NCBI GenBank assembly: GCA_029721435.1
Contig: CM056576.1
Coordinates: 112,076,666-112,140,665, forward strand
Source: Gymnothorax reevesii
Taxonomy: Eukaryota; Chordata; Actinopteri; Anguilliformes; Muraenidae
Direction of reading: 5' to 3'
Length of the DNA stretch: 64,000 bases
Below are positions 44,241 through 55,486 of this stretch, in pieces. The translations under genes and the position numbers were made by a program. The notes below the pieces were generated by a model that ran no database searches, was not told the DNA's origin, and saw only the letters and a program-made list of their open reading frames with translations. How positions within the stretch are numbered: position 1 is the stretch's first letter; each line of letters starts with the position of its first letter.

Positions 44241-45890
44241 CCACTTGTTTGTTTTTTGCAATCCATATAATATCCTAATTAAGTACCTAGTCAACGTAGC
44301 CTATTGATTCTCTCTGTCATTAAGAAATAATTTCTTAATCATTACAGGCTCATGTATTGGTTTTGATTTAATCTGTTAATTTTTCGTGAGATTATTAATC
44401 AGGCAAGTTTTAACATAAAAGCAATTATGCGCTTTAAGGGTCAGAGGCTGACGGCACTCCACTGAAAATCTTGTAGCACTGGTGCTACAGTTAGGGGGAC
44501 GTAGGTGTTTAAGAATTGGTGCCCTAAACCTAAACAGAGTCCCCCAGAGTTGTGAGTACTTTGGAGGTAGACCGCATGGAACTGCACTGTGTGTACGAAT
44601 TCCAGACACAAGTGTCGTCCTTGTTCTTGGTGTGGCTTGGCTGACTGAGGAGGAAAGAGAGGGGAAAGAGAGAGAGAGAGAGTCAATAGGAGCTCTCTTT
44701 TTATTATAACTTGACTGCGGGAAGGGAATCTTCACACTTTTGCTGTGTGACAGCAATGCATTGTTGACACAGCTGACGTCATCATGCGTGTTGCGTATTC
44801 TTAACTAGACTGTTAAATGTTATGCCTGAACTTTTAGCTGAGCGATGATACCAGGTAGAGCAGAAGTCAGAAAGAGAAGATGCTGTTTTCCTCAGTACAA
44901 AGACAAATTCCCTTTGCATGGAAACACTGCTTAAAATTAATTTTGACCAATATTACTCAAAAGCTGATCCCCACTGAGCTGTAATGTGTTCTTCTCATTT
45001 TACAGTTCACTGCTTCCTGAACTGCAGTTGGCTCATTACATCAAGAGTGCGCTTTAATGGAGGGGGACTTAAAGCGCCGAGAGCCAAACAGTCTGTTACA
45101 GGCTGAGGGAGCTGAAGGTGCTGCATACAAAGGCTGTACAGCGATATCAAGGTATTTGTCGACCGTAAACTTGAAATTTTATGCTATTCATTGTCTGTCA
45201 GACGGCCGAGTTCTCTGAGAAATGCCTTCTACTCTCCTGTTTCTTGTATGACAATTTTGCTAATGCATTTATTTGTGTCAGACGGTCTTCTCATATGATA
45301 TATCAGATAAGAAGCCATTTATGAAGCTTCACAACTTCAAAAAAAATTTCATTTATTTAATGCATTTGGAGTGACCCAACTTAATGAATTAATTTGTATA
45401 CTAGCCTTTTGTTGGTACAATGGAACTAGATTTCTATGCAGTCGACAGAAAACATTACTGACGTATACAGCATCACCCCATGTGTGATGTAAGCTTACTG
45501 TAAAGCAATACAGTAACCCCAAGAGTAATAAAATATACAATAAAACTCATAAACTAGGGATGCAACCTTGTTTTCTCTCTCTTGTCTCTTGGTTCCCTGG
45601 TTCTCAGCCATATCCATTAAAACAGCGGTCCCCTTACCTCTTGGGGAAAGCCCGCACACACTATGCTGCTTTCTCTGAGGGCAAGCCAGGGCTGGATGCA
45701 GCCTGTTTTGACTGGGGGTGCAGTGAAAATTTCGGGAGGGTGTAATAGTACACAGTGGTGGTCTAATTTCTCGTTGGCGGTATACTGAGGCCTAAACCCC
45801 CCCAAACCCATCCCTCCACACACTCATACACGCAAGCAAAAAAAAAAAAAAACTATGCCATTTCTTATTCAAAATGTGAATATTTGTGAA
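44241..45890. other. Anonymous sequence
   Basis: No gene recognised. A short (GA)n run lies at 44667-44682, and a poly(A) stretch near 45838-45852. Confidence 0.4.
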
Positions 45891-45894
45891 TACA

Positions 45895-45940
45895 TTTCCA
45901 TTTCCATTTAGCAGATGCTATTATCCAAAGCAACTTGCAA
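45895..45940 (+). repeat. Conserved fish SINE/LINE tail fragment
   Basis: CCATTTAGCAGATGCTATTA then TCCAAAGCAACTTGCAAAAT. This 'TTTAGCAGATGC...ATCCAAAGCGACTTACA' pattern is a very widespread conserved segment in fish SINE and LINE 3' ends. Only the core is present. Confidence 0.5.
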
Positions 45941-47630
45941 AATGATGAAAGCATTGCAAGCTACAATGAAGAGCCTCATTTCAACAAAAGAGTAGGAACA
46001 CACCACCAGAGTGCGACTAGAGACTAGAGTGCGAAGCGTAAGTGCGAGTGAAGTCAAAGTGGAAGGAGAATTACAGAAATAAACTAATTATTGATAGATT
46101 TTATATGTCGCAAGCATCACTTTTAATGCAAAACGCTGTTGTGTCAGCATGGTCATATTTGTTTTTAATCTGAAGCGATACCAAATTTGCCAGGGTTTCA
46201 ATGATCTTACTGGCAAATTATGAGAAGTATACTTTGCATTTTGAGGTATACTACTGGCGATCTCTCTAAGCTTAGCATCCTTCGTGAGTGTGAACTCAAA
46301 ACAGCTTCAGGAAAAGCCCAGCAGAGAAATGATATGAATTCATAGACAGAAGGCTCTCAGCGGTTCCATGAGTGGCAACTCATTAAGCAAAAAACTTTAC
46401 AGTCTCTCCTTTGCTTTTAATGTAGTACTGTATCTATTCCTCTCAGTATGGTTTAGGCCTAAGAGGTGAGCAATAATTCCTCCAATTGTCTGTCCCTTTC
46501 TCATTTCTGCCCAGGAATATGAGGCTTGTACATGGCAATAGCTAGAGCAGTGCTTCTCAAATTCAGTCCTTGGGGACCGCCATGTATGCAGGTTTTCATT
46601 TCAAACACAAATGCAACCAAAGAATTTTAATGAGTTTTTCTTCAGCAGCCTTTTAGGCAATATTGTCAAAAATAGTTATGCATGTTATGAACAATTAAAG
46701 TGTCATATTCACATCATGCAATTTGGGAAACTGCAAAATAATGAGAGAGAAATTTAAACAGATGTACCGATAACTTTCAAAATATCAGTAGGCTCTTGAT
46801 TAGTGTAAATATTGATAAACGGTCACTAAATTGAACCATTTACTTGATAATGAGGAGTTAGAAAGCAGGGCAATTGACAATGACTAACACCTGTTTTGTG
46901 TTTCTATTTTTTTTTTTAAATCAGATCTTTAAAGGAGACCTATTTTGCTATATTTCCAAATTTATATTTTGATCTTGGACTTCCCTAGAGTACTCCTGAT
47001 CATTCAAGTCCAAAACAGGCTCATGCTGCCATCCTCAAAAAAACCCAATTGTAGTCCATTGTAGTCTTTGCCTGAAACGCCTCATTGGGGTGGCTCTTCC
47101 ACTATGGCCCCCACTCCCTGTGTGCCCACTCTCTTGTGACTGGCCAGCTCTGTGGGGGGTGGAGTTGAGCGGGATGAGGCAGCAGAACGCAGTTTTCTGG
47201 GTCCTCCTCCCCAGAGTGAAACGTGAGACACGGCTGCCATCCAATAAGCGGCGGGCAAATTCCGCAATCTGACGCAGTACATGTGTACAGATCAAATGAA
47301 ATGAACTTGTTCTAATAAACGCAGCGGCCAAAGTGGAGGATGCAGCGCGAATGTCTGGGAGCTGAAGATCGAATCTGCTATAGGCTACAGTTCGCTTCGG
47401 CACCACTGGTGAGTACAGCGGTTTTTCTACTCTATAGCTAGGATGCAGGGAAAGCTAGAATCCACCCCATATAGACACATTTGTCGGACAGGTCGACATG
47501 CCCAGGTGTAGACCAGAGACCGTAGAAAGCCAGTGGGTCTGAGTTGAGGGTGAAACATTGACAGTGAGGAGCAGCTAAAAGTGGACCATCCGCTTATGGA
47601 CTGCTTCGGTGTGTATTAGGACCTGCTAGT
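45941..47630. other. Anonymous sequence with dispersed-repeat scraps
   Basis: CAGTGCTTCTCAAATTCAGT at 46554 resembles a hAT-type terminus with no partner found. TTTAAAGGAGACCTATTTTG at 46929 resembles another common fish element end next to a TTAA. No gene is supported. Confidence 0.35.
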
Positions 47631-49592
47631 TTGTGTGCATAGCTGTGGTGCGTTGATGCCATGGAGTAGCGAACAGCTTCTGCGCTGGTATATGAAGGAG
47701 GGGCGAAAGCACCAGGCTAAACGGCCTTTTCAAAAATTGCCTGTGGTAATGGTTTACTTATTGCTTCGGAATGACCAGCTTTTCCTCGCGGAAAATGGGT
47801 GCGTAATGGATAGTGCCAAGAGCTTGATAGAGCTCCGGTTATGTCATGAACATAATACAGGTTTTACAGACCGTAAGGTCAGTTTGTGTGAACCATTGCT
47901 TATGACCGATCACTTTTACAGGAAAGAATTTAATATTCAATTGATTGCAAAGCAGAGAAATTGTTTGTTATACCAAACACGTTATAGCCTGTGCGCTTCC
48001 GTATTGCTTTTGCCGGTAGTATCAGAGAGCTTTCCCAGACATTGGAGATGTATCCGGCTGACCCCGGTCATGTATAAGTAAAGCGATCATTTCACAAGCA
48101 CCCAAAAACGCACCCCAAGCTCTGCAAAACCTACGTCTGGTCTAACTGCAGCCCAACTCGGCAGACACATACAGCACCTCTTCGGTTAGGATCAACTGTA
48201 GAGGATACAAACAGGCAACGATATGATGAAACTGTCACATAGATGCTTACCGAAGTAGCACAAGCATACCAATCATAATTACAGCATATTAGTTAACCAG
48301 GATAATTTTTAATTAGCAGAGCACGCAAACTAACATGCAGTAGCTGATAAGCGGTCATGACTTTGATTGTAGTCTGTCGCACGAAAAATTCCTTTTTACG
48401 TCTGTAGTGAAAGCTGCTTAATGCTCCCATAATGCTTGTATTCGCGTCTTTGCTTGAACGTAACCTGTCGCGTGAAAAATTTGTTTCGCGTCCAGTGCGA
48501 AAGCTGCGCAACGTGCCTATCAAGCCTGTATTCGCATCATTGCATTAACTTTGAATGTAGCTAATCTGTCGCGCAAAAAATCTGTTTCGAGTCCGGTGTA
48601 AAAGCGTGCCCATAACGTGTGTATTCGCAGTTTTGTATCGACTTTAAATCTAGGCTAATCTGTCCCGCGAAAAATTAATTTCGTGTCAGATGTGATAGCA
48701 GCTTTATGGATATTTCTCGACAGCAAGAGAGAGCTCGGTTATGTTATGAACATAATACAGGTTTTGCAGGCCGTATGTTCCGTTAGCGTGGACAAGTTGC
48801 CTATGTGGAGCTAGCGAATCAATCACTCCTACAGGAAAGAATTACCTATTTCATCTCCGCCTTTATCGGCTTTTTGTTAGCCACAACAATTTCTAAAGGG
48901 GGATGAAATTATGTCAAGGTAGTGCAGAGAAATCATTTGTTACACCAGACAAGGCTTCTGCGTTTTGCATTGCTTTCACGGTAGCACCACAGAGCTTGCC
49001 CAGACATTTGTGAAGTATTCGGCTGATCTCGGTCATGGATTAGTGAAGCAATCGCTAACTGTAGTGGCTACAATTCGGCAACATTATGATGAAACTGCCA
49101 CATTGATGCTTACTGAAGTAATACAAGCATACCGATCAAAATGACTGCATATAAGTTAACCAGGAGCATTTTTAGTGAGCAGAGCACACAAACTAACATG
49201 CAGTAGCTGGTAACCGAGCGGTCAAAACCACAGAGACAAACCCTTGCAATACAGGTTTTACAGACAGCAAGTTCTGCTCCTGTGAACAGTTGTGCGAAGC
49301 ATCCAAGTTACAAACAAGTCTTAAAAGTTAGCTTCAAATGAGGTTTATGTTCACACACCTTCTATAGAATTTCCCCTGATATTACTATTGCATACTTAGG
49401 GCACAAACATTAGCAACAGTTACTTGGCTATGTTAGCCGCTGTGCTACAGCCACAATCAACTGGCTATCACATCAGGTTGGACTATGCAGTAAAAAAAAC
49501 TTCTGTGTCTGTGAGTCACAGACGGTCACGACCGATACAGGCTTTACCTTCAGATATTTTACAAAGCCTGTGTTTGAGGCCAGTTGTTAGTG
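47631..49592. repeat. Internally duplicated region of unknown identity
   Basis: Segment 47830-48350 recurs, diverged, at 48735-49225. Shared blocks are CTCGGTTATGT(T/C)ATGAACAT, AATACAGGTTTT(A/G)CAG, CCCAGACATT and AACTAACATGCAGTAGCTG. Between them lie four short tandem units. The first copy overlaps a 148-codon open frame (47635-48081) with no known motif. No function assigned. Confidence 0.6.
48373..48710 (+). repeat. Four tandem units of about 95 bp
   Basis: CTGTCGC(G/A)CGAAAAATTT-like starts occur at 48373, 48465, 48566 and 48660, each followed by GTTTCGCGTCCAGTGCGAAA-like sequence and a TATTCGC block. The pattern is related to 11110-11200 inside the Harbinger-type element. Confidence 0.6.
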
Positions 49593-49910
49593 CTAACTAT
49601 CGCTATCGGTCCTACTAGCCACGCGTAACACGCTAGCTTTACTTACATTATTTGCGGTTATATCGTTACTTACAGCTTGTGGCTTTGAGCGCTTGATCGA
49701 TGCAGCTGCTTCAGGTTTGATAAAGCTGTCTTTAGTGAAATGCTGAGCACAAGCAACTAACGTTCCCTTTGGCCGTGGCTGTTTGCTGCCAGCAAACAAA
49801 AAAAAGCTACCCACTGATTTCTTATGGCATCCTCTTTTGGAATAGAAACAAGTGTTTTTCTTCGCTTTCAAAAGTAATCGAACAAGCAGCTTTGGGAGAG
49901 ATACTGACAA
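49593..49910 (-). pseudogene. Possible THAP-domain transposase scrap
   Basis: The minus-strand 105-codon frame contains GTLVACAQHFTKDSFIKPEA, which looks like the C-terminal CxxHF half of a THAP zinc finger. Such domains occur in P and Kolobok transposases and in host THAP proteins. The N-terminal C2 half is not clear, and there is no catalytic domain nearby. Could be chance or a host-like exon; moderate-low certainty. Confidence 0.4.
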
Positions 49911-50590
49911 AACTGCACCTCAAATGATCTGCGGTTCTTCTTTTGTATTTCCAAAAGTGTCGACGCTACTAAGGCATAGTATGATCTGCCGTTGTTAGTG
50001 CCTGCTAGAATAGTTTCCGGTGTGGGCAGGTCCAGCGCCGTGATTGGCTCTGGCTAGATCTGTACTAATTGGACGGTACAATCTGACGTCAGGTTTTACC
50101 CAGATCTCATGAAGAGTTGTTCAGAGAGGAAATCGCGCTCACAAAATCACGTTCTTGGACTACGGCAAAACCTCTGTATCTTACGTTGAGAAAGTTTTCA
50201 GAGGTTGAGTATGGACAACTAACATTATAACATTACATTGAGTTTAGATTTCGCTAATTGCGGGTGTTTCGCCCTTCCCTCAATCTGCTCCCGTGTACTG
50301 GGTAAAAATAACAATCAAGCAATTTCAGTAGCCTATAACAATTAAGATGTGATGGTGAAAAGCAGAACTGGGTTACGGTGTTAGATTGAAAGAATGCCAG
50401 TAATTTGAATAATTAGAAAAAAATCTTCCTCTTCCCCAAAAGCAGATGAAATGTGCATGTGAGGTATAAATGATCAGTCGCACGAAATGGTGTGGCAACT
50501 GCAATTGTATTCATGCAAATCTGCTGCTCTATGGCCATTTTAATGTCAAAATGCATCAATCAAACATGCTGTCCGAAAAATACAACAGCT
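49911..50590. other. Anonymous sequence
   Basis: Nothing recognised. Confidence 0.4.
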
Positions 50591-50599
50591 CAGCTCACT

Positions 50600-51125
50600 C
50601 AACTTAGTCCCCGTTTACACCTACATGGTTATTCTGACAAACGGAGACATTTCCCTGCGTTTGTGCCCTTCGTTTACACGCAAACGGAGAATTCGCCACT
50701 CAAAACAATTCATTCTAAAAACTCCGGCTGGAGTGGATATTTTGGAAAACTTTAGTGGCACATTTGCTTGTAAACTGAGAAAAACAGAGTTTTAGGCAGC
50801 CAACGTCACAGTATGCGCCAGAACTTGCTCCTGCGCCAAAAGTGCAACCAATGATTACATTTTCATTCGGCTGTGGTGATTGGATTCGTTTCTGTTGTTG
50901 CTTTCTTCGGGATTCCGATTGGCTAACATCTTATGATTGGCTTGATCTTATCGTTACCCTGTCACCTACAGGTTTGATATGCTTTTGACGACATATATAT
51001 TCGGGTACATGTAAATGAAAACTTTTCTGAAAACTGATACGTACGCATGATATTATTTTTGAAAACGGAGACGGTGAAATGTTCGTTTATGAAAATAGCC
51101 TGCCACGCGTAAACGGAGTGTTAGA
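50600..51125. mobile_element. Possible non-autonomous DNA transposon with CCGTTTAC termini
   Basis: TAGTCCCCGTTTACACCTAC at the left and CACGCGTAAACGGAGTG at the right are imperfect inverted ends. The interior repeats ACGGAGA and AAACGGAG motifs, as in common fish hAT-like MITEs. Target-site duplication not found. Confidence 0.4.
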
Positions 51126-51524
51126 GAGTAGACGAATCCACCATTTGATTGCTAATCAAGCAAAGTTCATGGGAACAGGTTTACTTTTCTTAGAGTTGCC
51201 TAATTGGTTAATAGGAGGCGATTCTGTTGTCCTTTACTCCTTTGACCGTGACAGGGACCCACAAACATTCTGTCACTTCCTGTTCCTGTCTCACGTTGGC
51301 ACGTGTCCTATAGGTCTTGGTAGCACCCATTGTGCTGAGCGTTTCTATCCCTTTTTTTCTGTTAATATTACGTTGATTTTTTTCTGTTTTCTGAGAGTTT
51401 TCTGCCTTTGACGGAAAACAGTCGTAAATTTCGCGCTTTTTCACTGCCTATACTTCTGCAAGACGCCCGTGAGGTGAACTTGGACTTGGGCGACGCGGCA
51501 TCCTACAAACGTAAGTTAATAACC

Positions 51525-52438
51525 ATGATGGCTTCCCCTTGTTCGCCGACCTCTTTTCCTGTCTTGTGCTCTGAATGTAATATGTTTTGTTACGACTCCT
51601 CTGCGCTTAGTGGCTCTTTCATTTGCAAGAAATGTATCTCATGTGCTAGCTTAACTGAAAAGCTTTTACAGCTGGAAGATCGCATAGAAACGCTGCAGAA
51701 CATTAGGTCGAATGAGGATTTCATTGATTCTTTCTTGGTCCAGCCTGAGACGAGTGTAAATGTCAGTTCTCTTTCGGTTTCTCGTTCCTTACCTGCTGCG
51801 GCAGCTTCTTCACAGCGTGATGTGTTTGTAACAGTTCGAGGTAAACGTAAGGGAAAGAAACTTGTGCAGCCACCCAGTACCTCTCCCGTTAAACTGTTTA
51901 ATTCATTTGCTCCCCTCGAAGAATTGGAGCCAGATGAACGAGTACCGGAAAAGTCACTAATTATCGGGGATTCCATTGTTAGAGATGTAAGGGTGTTTAA
52001 ACCGGCGACCACAGTGAGCTGTATTCCTGGCGCTCGTGTGACTGATATCGAGGCGAATCTGAAATTACTCGATCAGGGCAAACGCAAGTTCTCCAAAATT
52101 ATTATCCACGCCGGTACGAATGATATTCGATTACGACAATCGGAGATCACAAAGAGCAGTTTTAAGTCGGCCTGTGCCCAAGCTCGAAAGATGTCACGGT
52201 CAGTGACTTTCTCTGGTCCGTACCCGATCCGATGTAGTGATGAAATGTACAGTAGATTGGACTCGCTCAATCGCTGGTTGTCTGAGTGGTGCGTAGATAA
52301 TAACGTCGGTTTCGTGGACAATTGGCGAGCTTTCCGGCGAAGACCCGGTCTTTGAGGAGGGACGGTGTTCACCCATCTCGTGAGGGCACTGCACTTCTGT
52401 CGAGAAATCTGGCCTACGACTTAAATTGTCGTAATTGA
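51525..52438 (+). pseudogene. ORF1: L2 ORF1 with zinc finger and SGNH esterase, one frameshift
   Basis: The likely start is ATG 51525 (AACC before it), although the frame is open from 51408. Domains: CSECNMFCYDSSALSGSFIC...C zinc-binding cysteines (residues about 10-35), a leucine-rich coil (LTEKLLQLEDRIETLQ, about 40-60), then a low-complexity linker. An SGNH hydrolase follows, with the nucleophile in SLIIGDSIVRDV (about 143-154) and the HAGTNDIR block (about 196). The frame stops at 52355 (RRPGL, stop). The DGVHPS block holding the last catalytic Asp and His continues in another frame to a stop at 52436-52438, because one T is missing. Esterase ORF1 proteins occur in CR1 and L2 LINEs and are thought to assist retrotransposition. 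Confidence 0.85.
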
Positions 52439-52612
52439 CTGCAGAGAGTTAAATCTAAATTCCTGACATTCAGCTTTGATAAACCGTTGATTAGGTCAAA
52501 CCCTATAGAGATTGTGTCTGTTCCTCGAATTCCAATTAAATTAAGAAAGAAGAATCGCGGAGTACATCACAAAAACTTGATTTGCATTAACACCAACTGT
52601 ATCAATCTACCA

Positions 52613-55486
52613 ATGAATAAATATTCTCTCAAAATTGGTCTATTAAATATTAGATCCTTGAACTCTAAAGCAGCTCTTGTGAACGAATTAATCTCTGATT
52701 GTTATCTTGACATACTATGTCTCACAGAAACATGGCTGAGACCAGATGAAAACGTATCTTTGAATGAAGCATCTCCACCTGGGTTTATATACACTCAAAA
52801 CCCCCGCCTGGGCCGGAGAGGTGGTGGTGTTGCAGCTATTTATAGTGATTCCATTCACTCAGTGCCAAAACTACAGTATAAATTTGATACATTTGAGGTT
52901 TTAGCGATGAATTTTTCAGTGCTGGATATAGGTGCCGGCCCTGCCTCTGATCACCCTTTAGCTTTGGTGACAGTCTACAGGCCCCCTGGCCTTTACTCTG
53001 CCTTTATTCAAGATTTTTCAGAATTCCTTTCAGACTTAGTTTTAAGCTATGATAGAATAGTTATATTGGGCGACTTTAACCTGCACTTTGAGAGGACAGA
53101 TGATTCTCGAACATCCGCATTCACTAACATTTTGGAGTCAGTTGGCTTCGCTCAGAGTGTTGTTGGCCCAACTCATTTTCATGGTCATACTTTAGACCTG
53201 ATCTTAAGCTTTGGCATTAACATTGGGCCGGTCAGGATTCATTCACATAATCCCAGTTTGTCTGACCATTTTCTTATCACCTTCTGCTTACAATTGACCC
53301 ACCCTGCATTGTTAGAAACTAGGATGTACACTGGTCGTACTTTTACTGCAACAACTTCTACAAAATTCACTGAGGTTTTCCCATCTTATTTTGAGCATCC
53401 AGTCAGTGCCTCCTCTATTGACGATACCGCAGAAAAGTTTGCTGATGCTCTCCGTTGTACCCTTAATGTAGTCGCGCCACTGAAATATAAAAAGATTACT
53501 CAGAAGAAGAGGCCAGCCCCATGGTACACTGACCAGACAAGGACACTAAAGCAAAAATCTCGTCATCTAGAACGGAAATGGCGCTCCACTAAATTCCAGG
53601 TATTCCATAGTGCTTGGAAAGAGAGCCTTGTTGCATATAAGCATGCTCTTTCTTGTGCAAGGTCCTGTTACTTTTCAAATCTCATGCAGGAAAATAAAAA
53701 TAATTCTCGATTTCTGTTCAAAACCGTGGCTAAGTTAACTAACAATCATGCTGCAAGTAACCCTCAAATTCCAGTCTCTTGCAGCAGTGATGATTTTTTA
53801 AATTTCTTTAATGGCAAAATTATTGGAATTAGAGAGAAGATCACTGCTTCCTTACCAGTTTGCGATGGCGTTTCTCATGATATGGAGTCTTGCACATTAC
53901 ACACAAACCAGTTTGAGTCCCTTTCTCCTATATCCCTGAGTGAACTAGCCAAATTAGTTGTTACTTCCAAATCATCTACTTGTATCTTGGATCCCATTCC
54001 CACAAAGCTAATGAAAGAACTCCTGCCCATTCTTGGCGGCCCAATTCTTCACATAATTAATTCTTCTTTGATTTCAGGTATTGTTCCCACTTCATTTAAG
54101 ATGGCAGAAATCAAGCCGCTGCTTAAAAAACCAGATTTGGATCCCACAGTCCTAGCCAATTATAGGCCAATCTCAAACCTCACATTTTTATCTAAGATCC
54201 TTGAAAAATGTGTTGCCCAACAGCTCTCTTCTTTCCTGCAAACTAATGAGGTTTTTGACAGTTTTCAGTCTGCCTATAGAAAGCATCACAGCACCGAAAC
54301 AGCCCTCACTGTTGTAGTAAATGATCTGCTTCTCTCTATGGATAGTGGCCGCATTTCTGTTCTCGTCCTTCTCGATTTAAGTGCCGCCTTTGATACAGTA
54401 GACCACCATATTCTTCTTCGTAGGTTGGAAAAATTAGCTGGTATTTCTGGACTTGCCCTTTCTTGGTTTAAGTCTTATTTGTCTGATAGATCTCAGTTTG
54501 TCCGGGTAAATAACAAGTGTTCAGAGTATTCCAGGGTTAACTTTGGAATACCTCAAGGATCTGTTCTGGGCCCTTTGCTTTTTTCACTATACATGCTTCC
54601 GCTTGGAAATATCATAAGTACACTTGATGTTAAATACCATTGCTATGCAGACGACACGCAGCTCTATATATCCTTTAAACCGGGTGAAAATGATCCGATT
54701 ACTAGATTAGAGATGTGTCTGAAAGCTGTTAAAGCTTGGATGACGCAAAATTTTCTTTCACTAAACCCAGATAAGACTGAAATATTGGTACTGGGTCCCA
54801 AATGTCTTAGAGACTCATTCGTTAAGTTCTCTCTTAACTTAGATGACCTCTCTGTTTCTGCCAGAGCTGTCGTTAAAATCCTTGGTGTGACTCTTGATTC
54901 AGAACTCTCTTTCCTGGCTCACATCAACAATATCATCCGAGTGGCTTTTTTCCATCTTCGAAACATATCTAAACTTAGAAAAATGTTGTCTCTTAAAGAT
55001 GCTGAAAAATTGGTTCACGCATTTGTCTCTTCTCGGCTGGACTATTGCAATGTCTTACTGTCTGGTTGCACTAGCTCAGCCCTGAAACGTCTTCAATTAG
55101 TGCAGAATGCTGCAGCTAGGGTTCTGACTAGGACTAAGAAATATGATCATATTAGCCCGGTGCTCAAAAATCTTGATTGGCTGCCTGTAAAATTTAGAAT
55201 TGAGTACAAAATACTATTACTAACTTACAAAGCCTTAAATGACTTGGCCCCGGAATATCTTTGCAGTCTTCTCATTCCTTACTCCCCACCAAGATTACTT
55301 CGTTCACAAGGTGCTGACTACTTGAAAATTCCAAATATATCTAGAGTTACAATTGGAGGCAGAGCATTCTCTTATAAAGCACCAATTCTATGGAACAATC
55401 TCCCAAGACAAATTAGGGCTTCGGACACACTCTCTGTCTTCAAGAGTAGGCTGAAAACTTATCTTTTTAGTCAAGTCTATGATTAG
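52613..55486 (+). CDS. ORF2: L2 ORF2: endonuclease and reverse transcriptase, intact
   Basis: An uninterrupted frame, 957 codons from ATG 52613 (open upstream to at least 52487, but without an earlier ATG in good context). The N-terminal apurinic-like endonuclease has LLNIRSLNSKA (about 10-20), LTETWL, VTVYRPPG, ILGDFNLHF (about 150), TLDLILSF and the catalytic SDHFLITFC (about 222). The reverse transcriptase has KPDLDPTVLANYRPISNL, HHSTETAL, LLDLSAAFDTVDHHILL, GIPQGSVLGPLLF, and the active site CYADDTQLY (about 677-684). A C-terminal region (DYCNVLLSG, LQNAAARV, LDWLPVKFRIEYKI) is typical of the CR1/L2 group. It nicks the target and primes DNA synthesis on it. All key residues that I can judge are present. 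Confidence 0.9.
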   Translation: MNKYSLKIGLLNIRSLNSKAALVNELISDCYLDILCLTETWLRPDENVSLNEASPPGFIYTQNPRLGRRGGGVAAIYSDSIHSVPKLQYKFDTFEVLAMNFSVLDIGAGPASDHPLALVTVYRPPGLYSAFIQDFSEFLSDLVLSYDRIVILGDFNLHFERTDDSRTSAFTNILESVGFAQSVVGPTHFHGHTLDLILSFGINIGPVRIHSHNPSLSDHFLITFCLQLTHPALLETRMYTGRTFTATTSTKFTEVFPSYFEHPVSASSIDDTAEKFADALRCTLNVVAPLKYKKITQKKRPAPWYTDQTRTLKQKSRHLERKWRSTKFQVFHSAWKESLVAYKHALSCARSCYFSNLMQENKNNSRFLFKTVAKLTNNHAASNPQIPVSCSSDDFLNFFNGKIIGIREKITASLPVCDGVSHDMESCTLHTNQFESLSPISLSELAKLVVTSKSSTCILDPIPTKLMKELLPILGGPILHIINSSLISGIVPTSFKMAEIKPLLKKPDLDPTVLANYRPISNLTFLSKILEKCVAQQLSSFLQTNEVFDSFQSAYRKHHSTETALTVVVNDLLLSMDSGRISVLVLLDLSAAFDTVDHHILLRRLEKLAGISGLALSWFKSYLSDRSQFVRVNNKCSEYSRVNFGIPQGSVLGPLLFSLYMLPLGNIISTLDVKYHCYADDTQLYISFKPGENDPITRLEMCLKAVKAWMTQNFLSLNPDKTEILVLGPKCLRDSFVKFSLNLDDLSVSARAVVKILGVTLDSELSFLAHINNIIRVAFFHLRNISKLRKMLSLKDAEKLVHAFVSSRLDYCNVLLSGCTSSALKRLQLVQNAAARVLTRTKKYDHISPVLKNLDWLPVKFRIEYKILLLTYKALNDLAPEYLCSLLIPYSPPRLLRSQGADYLKIPNISRVTIGGRAFSYKAPILWNNLPRQIRASDTLSVFKSRLKTYLFSQVYD

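Noticed and set aside
44376..44756. 126-codon minus-strand frame with Ser/Leu-rich start
   Set aside because: Low-complexity translation of a GA-repeat and flanks; no motif.
47035..47406. 123-codon minus-strand open frame in GC-richer DNA
   Set aside because: No family motif, overlapping frames on the other strand are equally open, and the neighbourhood is repeat-like. I do not call it a gene.
47635..48081. 148-codon plus-strand open frame
   Set aside because: It lies in a duplicated segment whose second copy (from 48735) does not keep the frame, so coding is unlikely.
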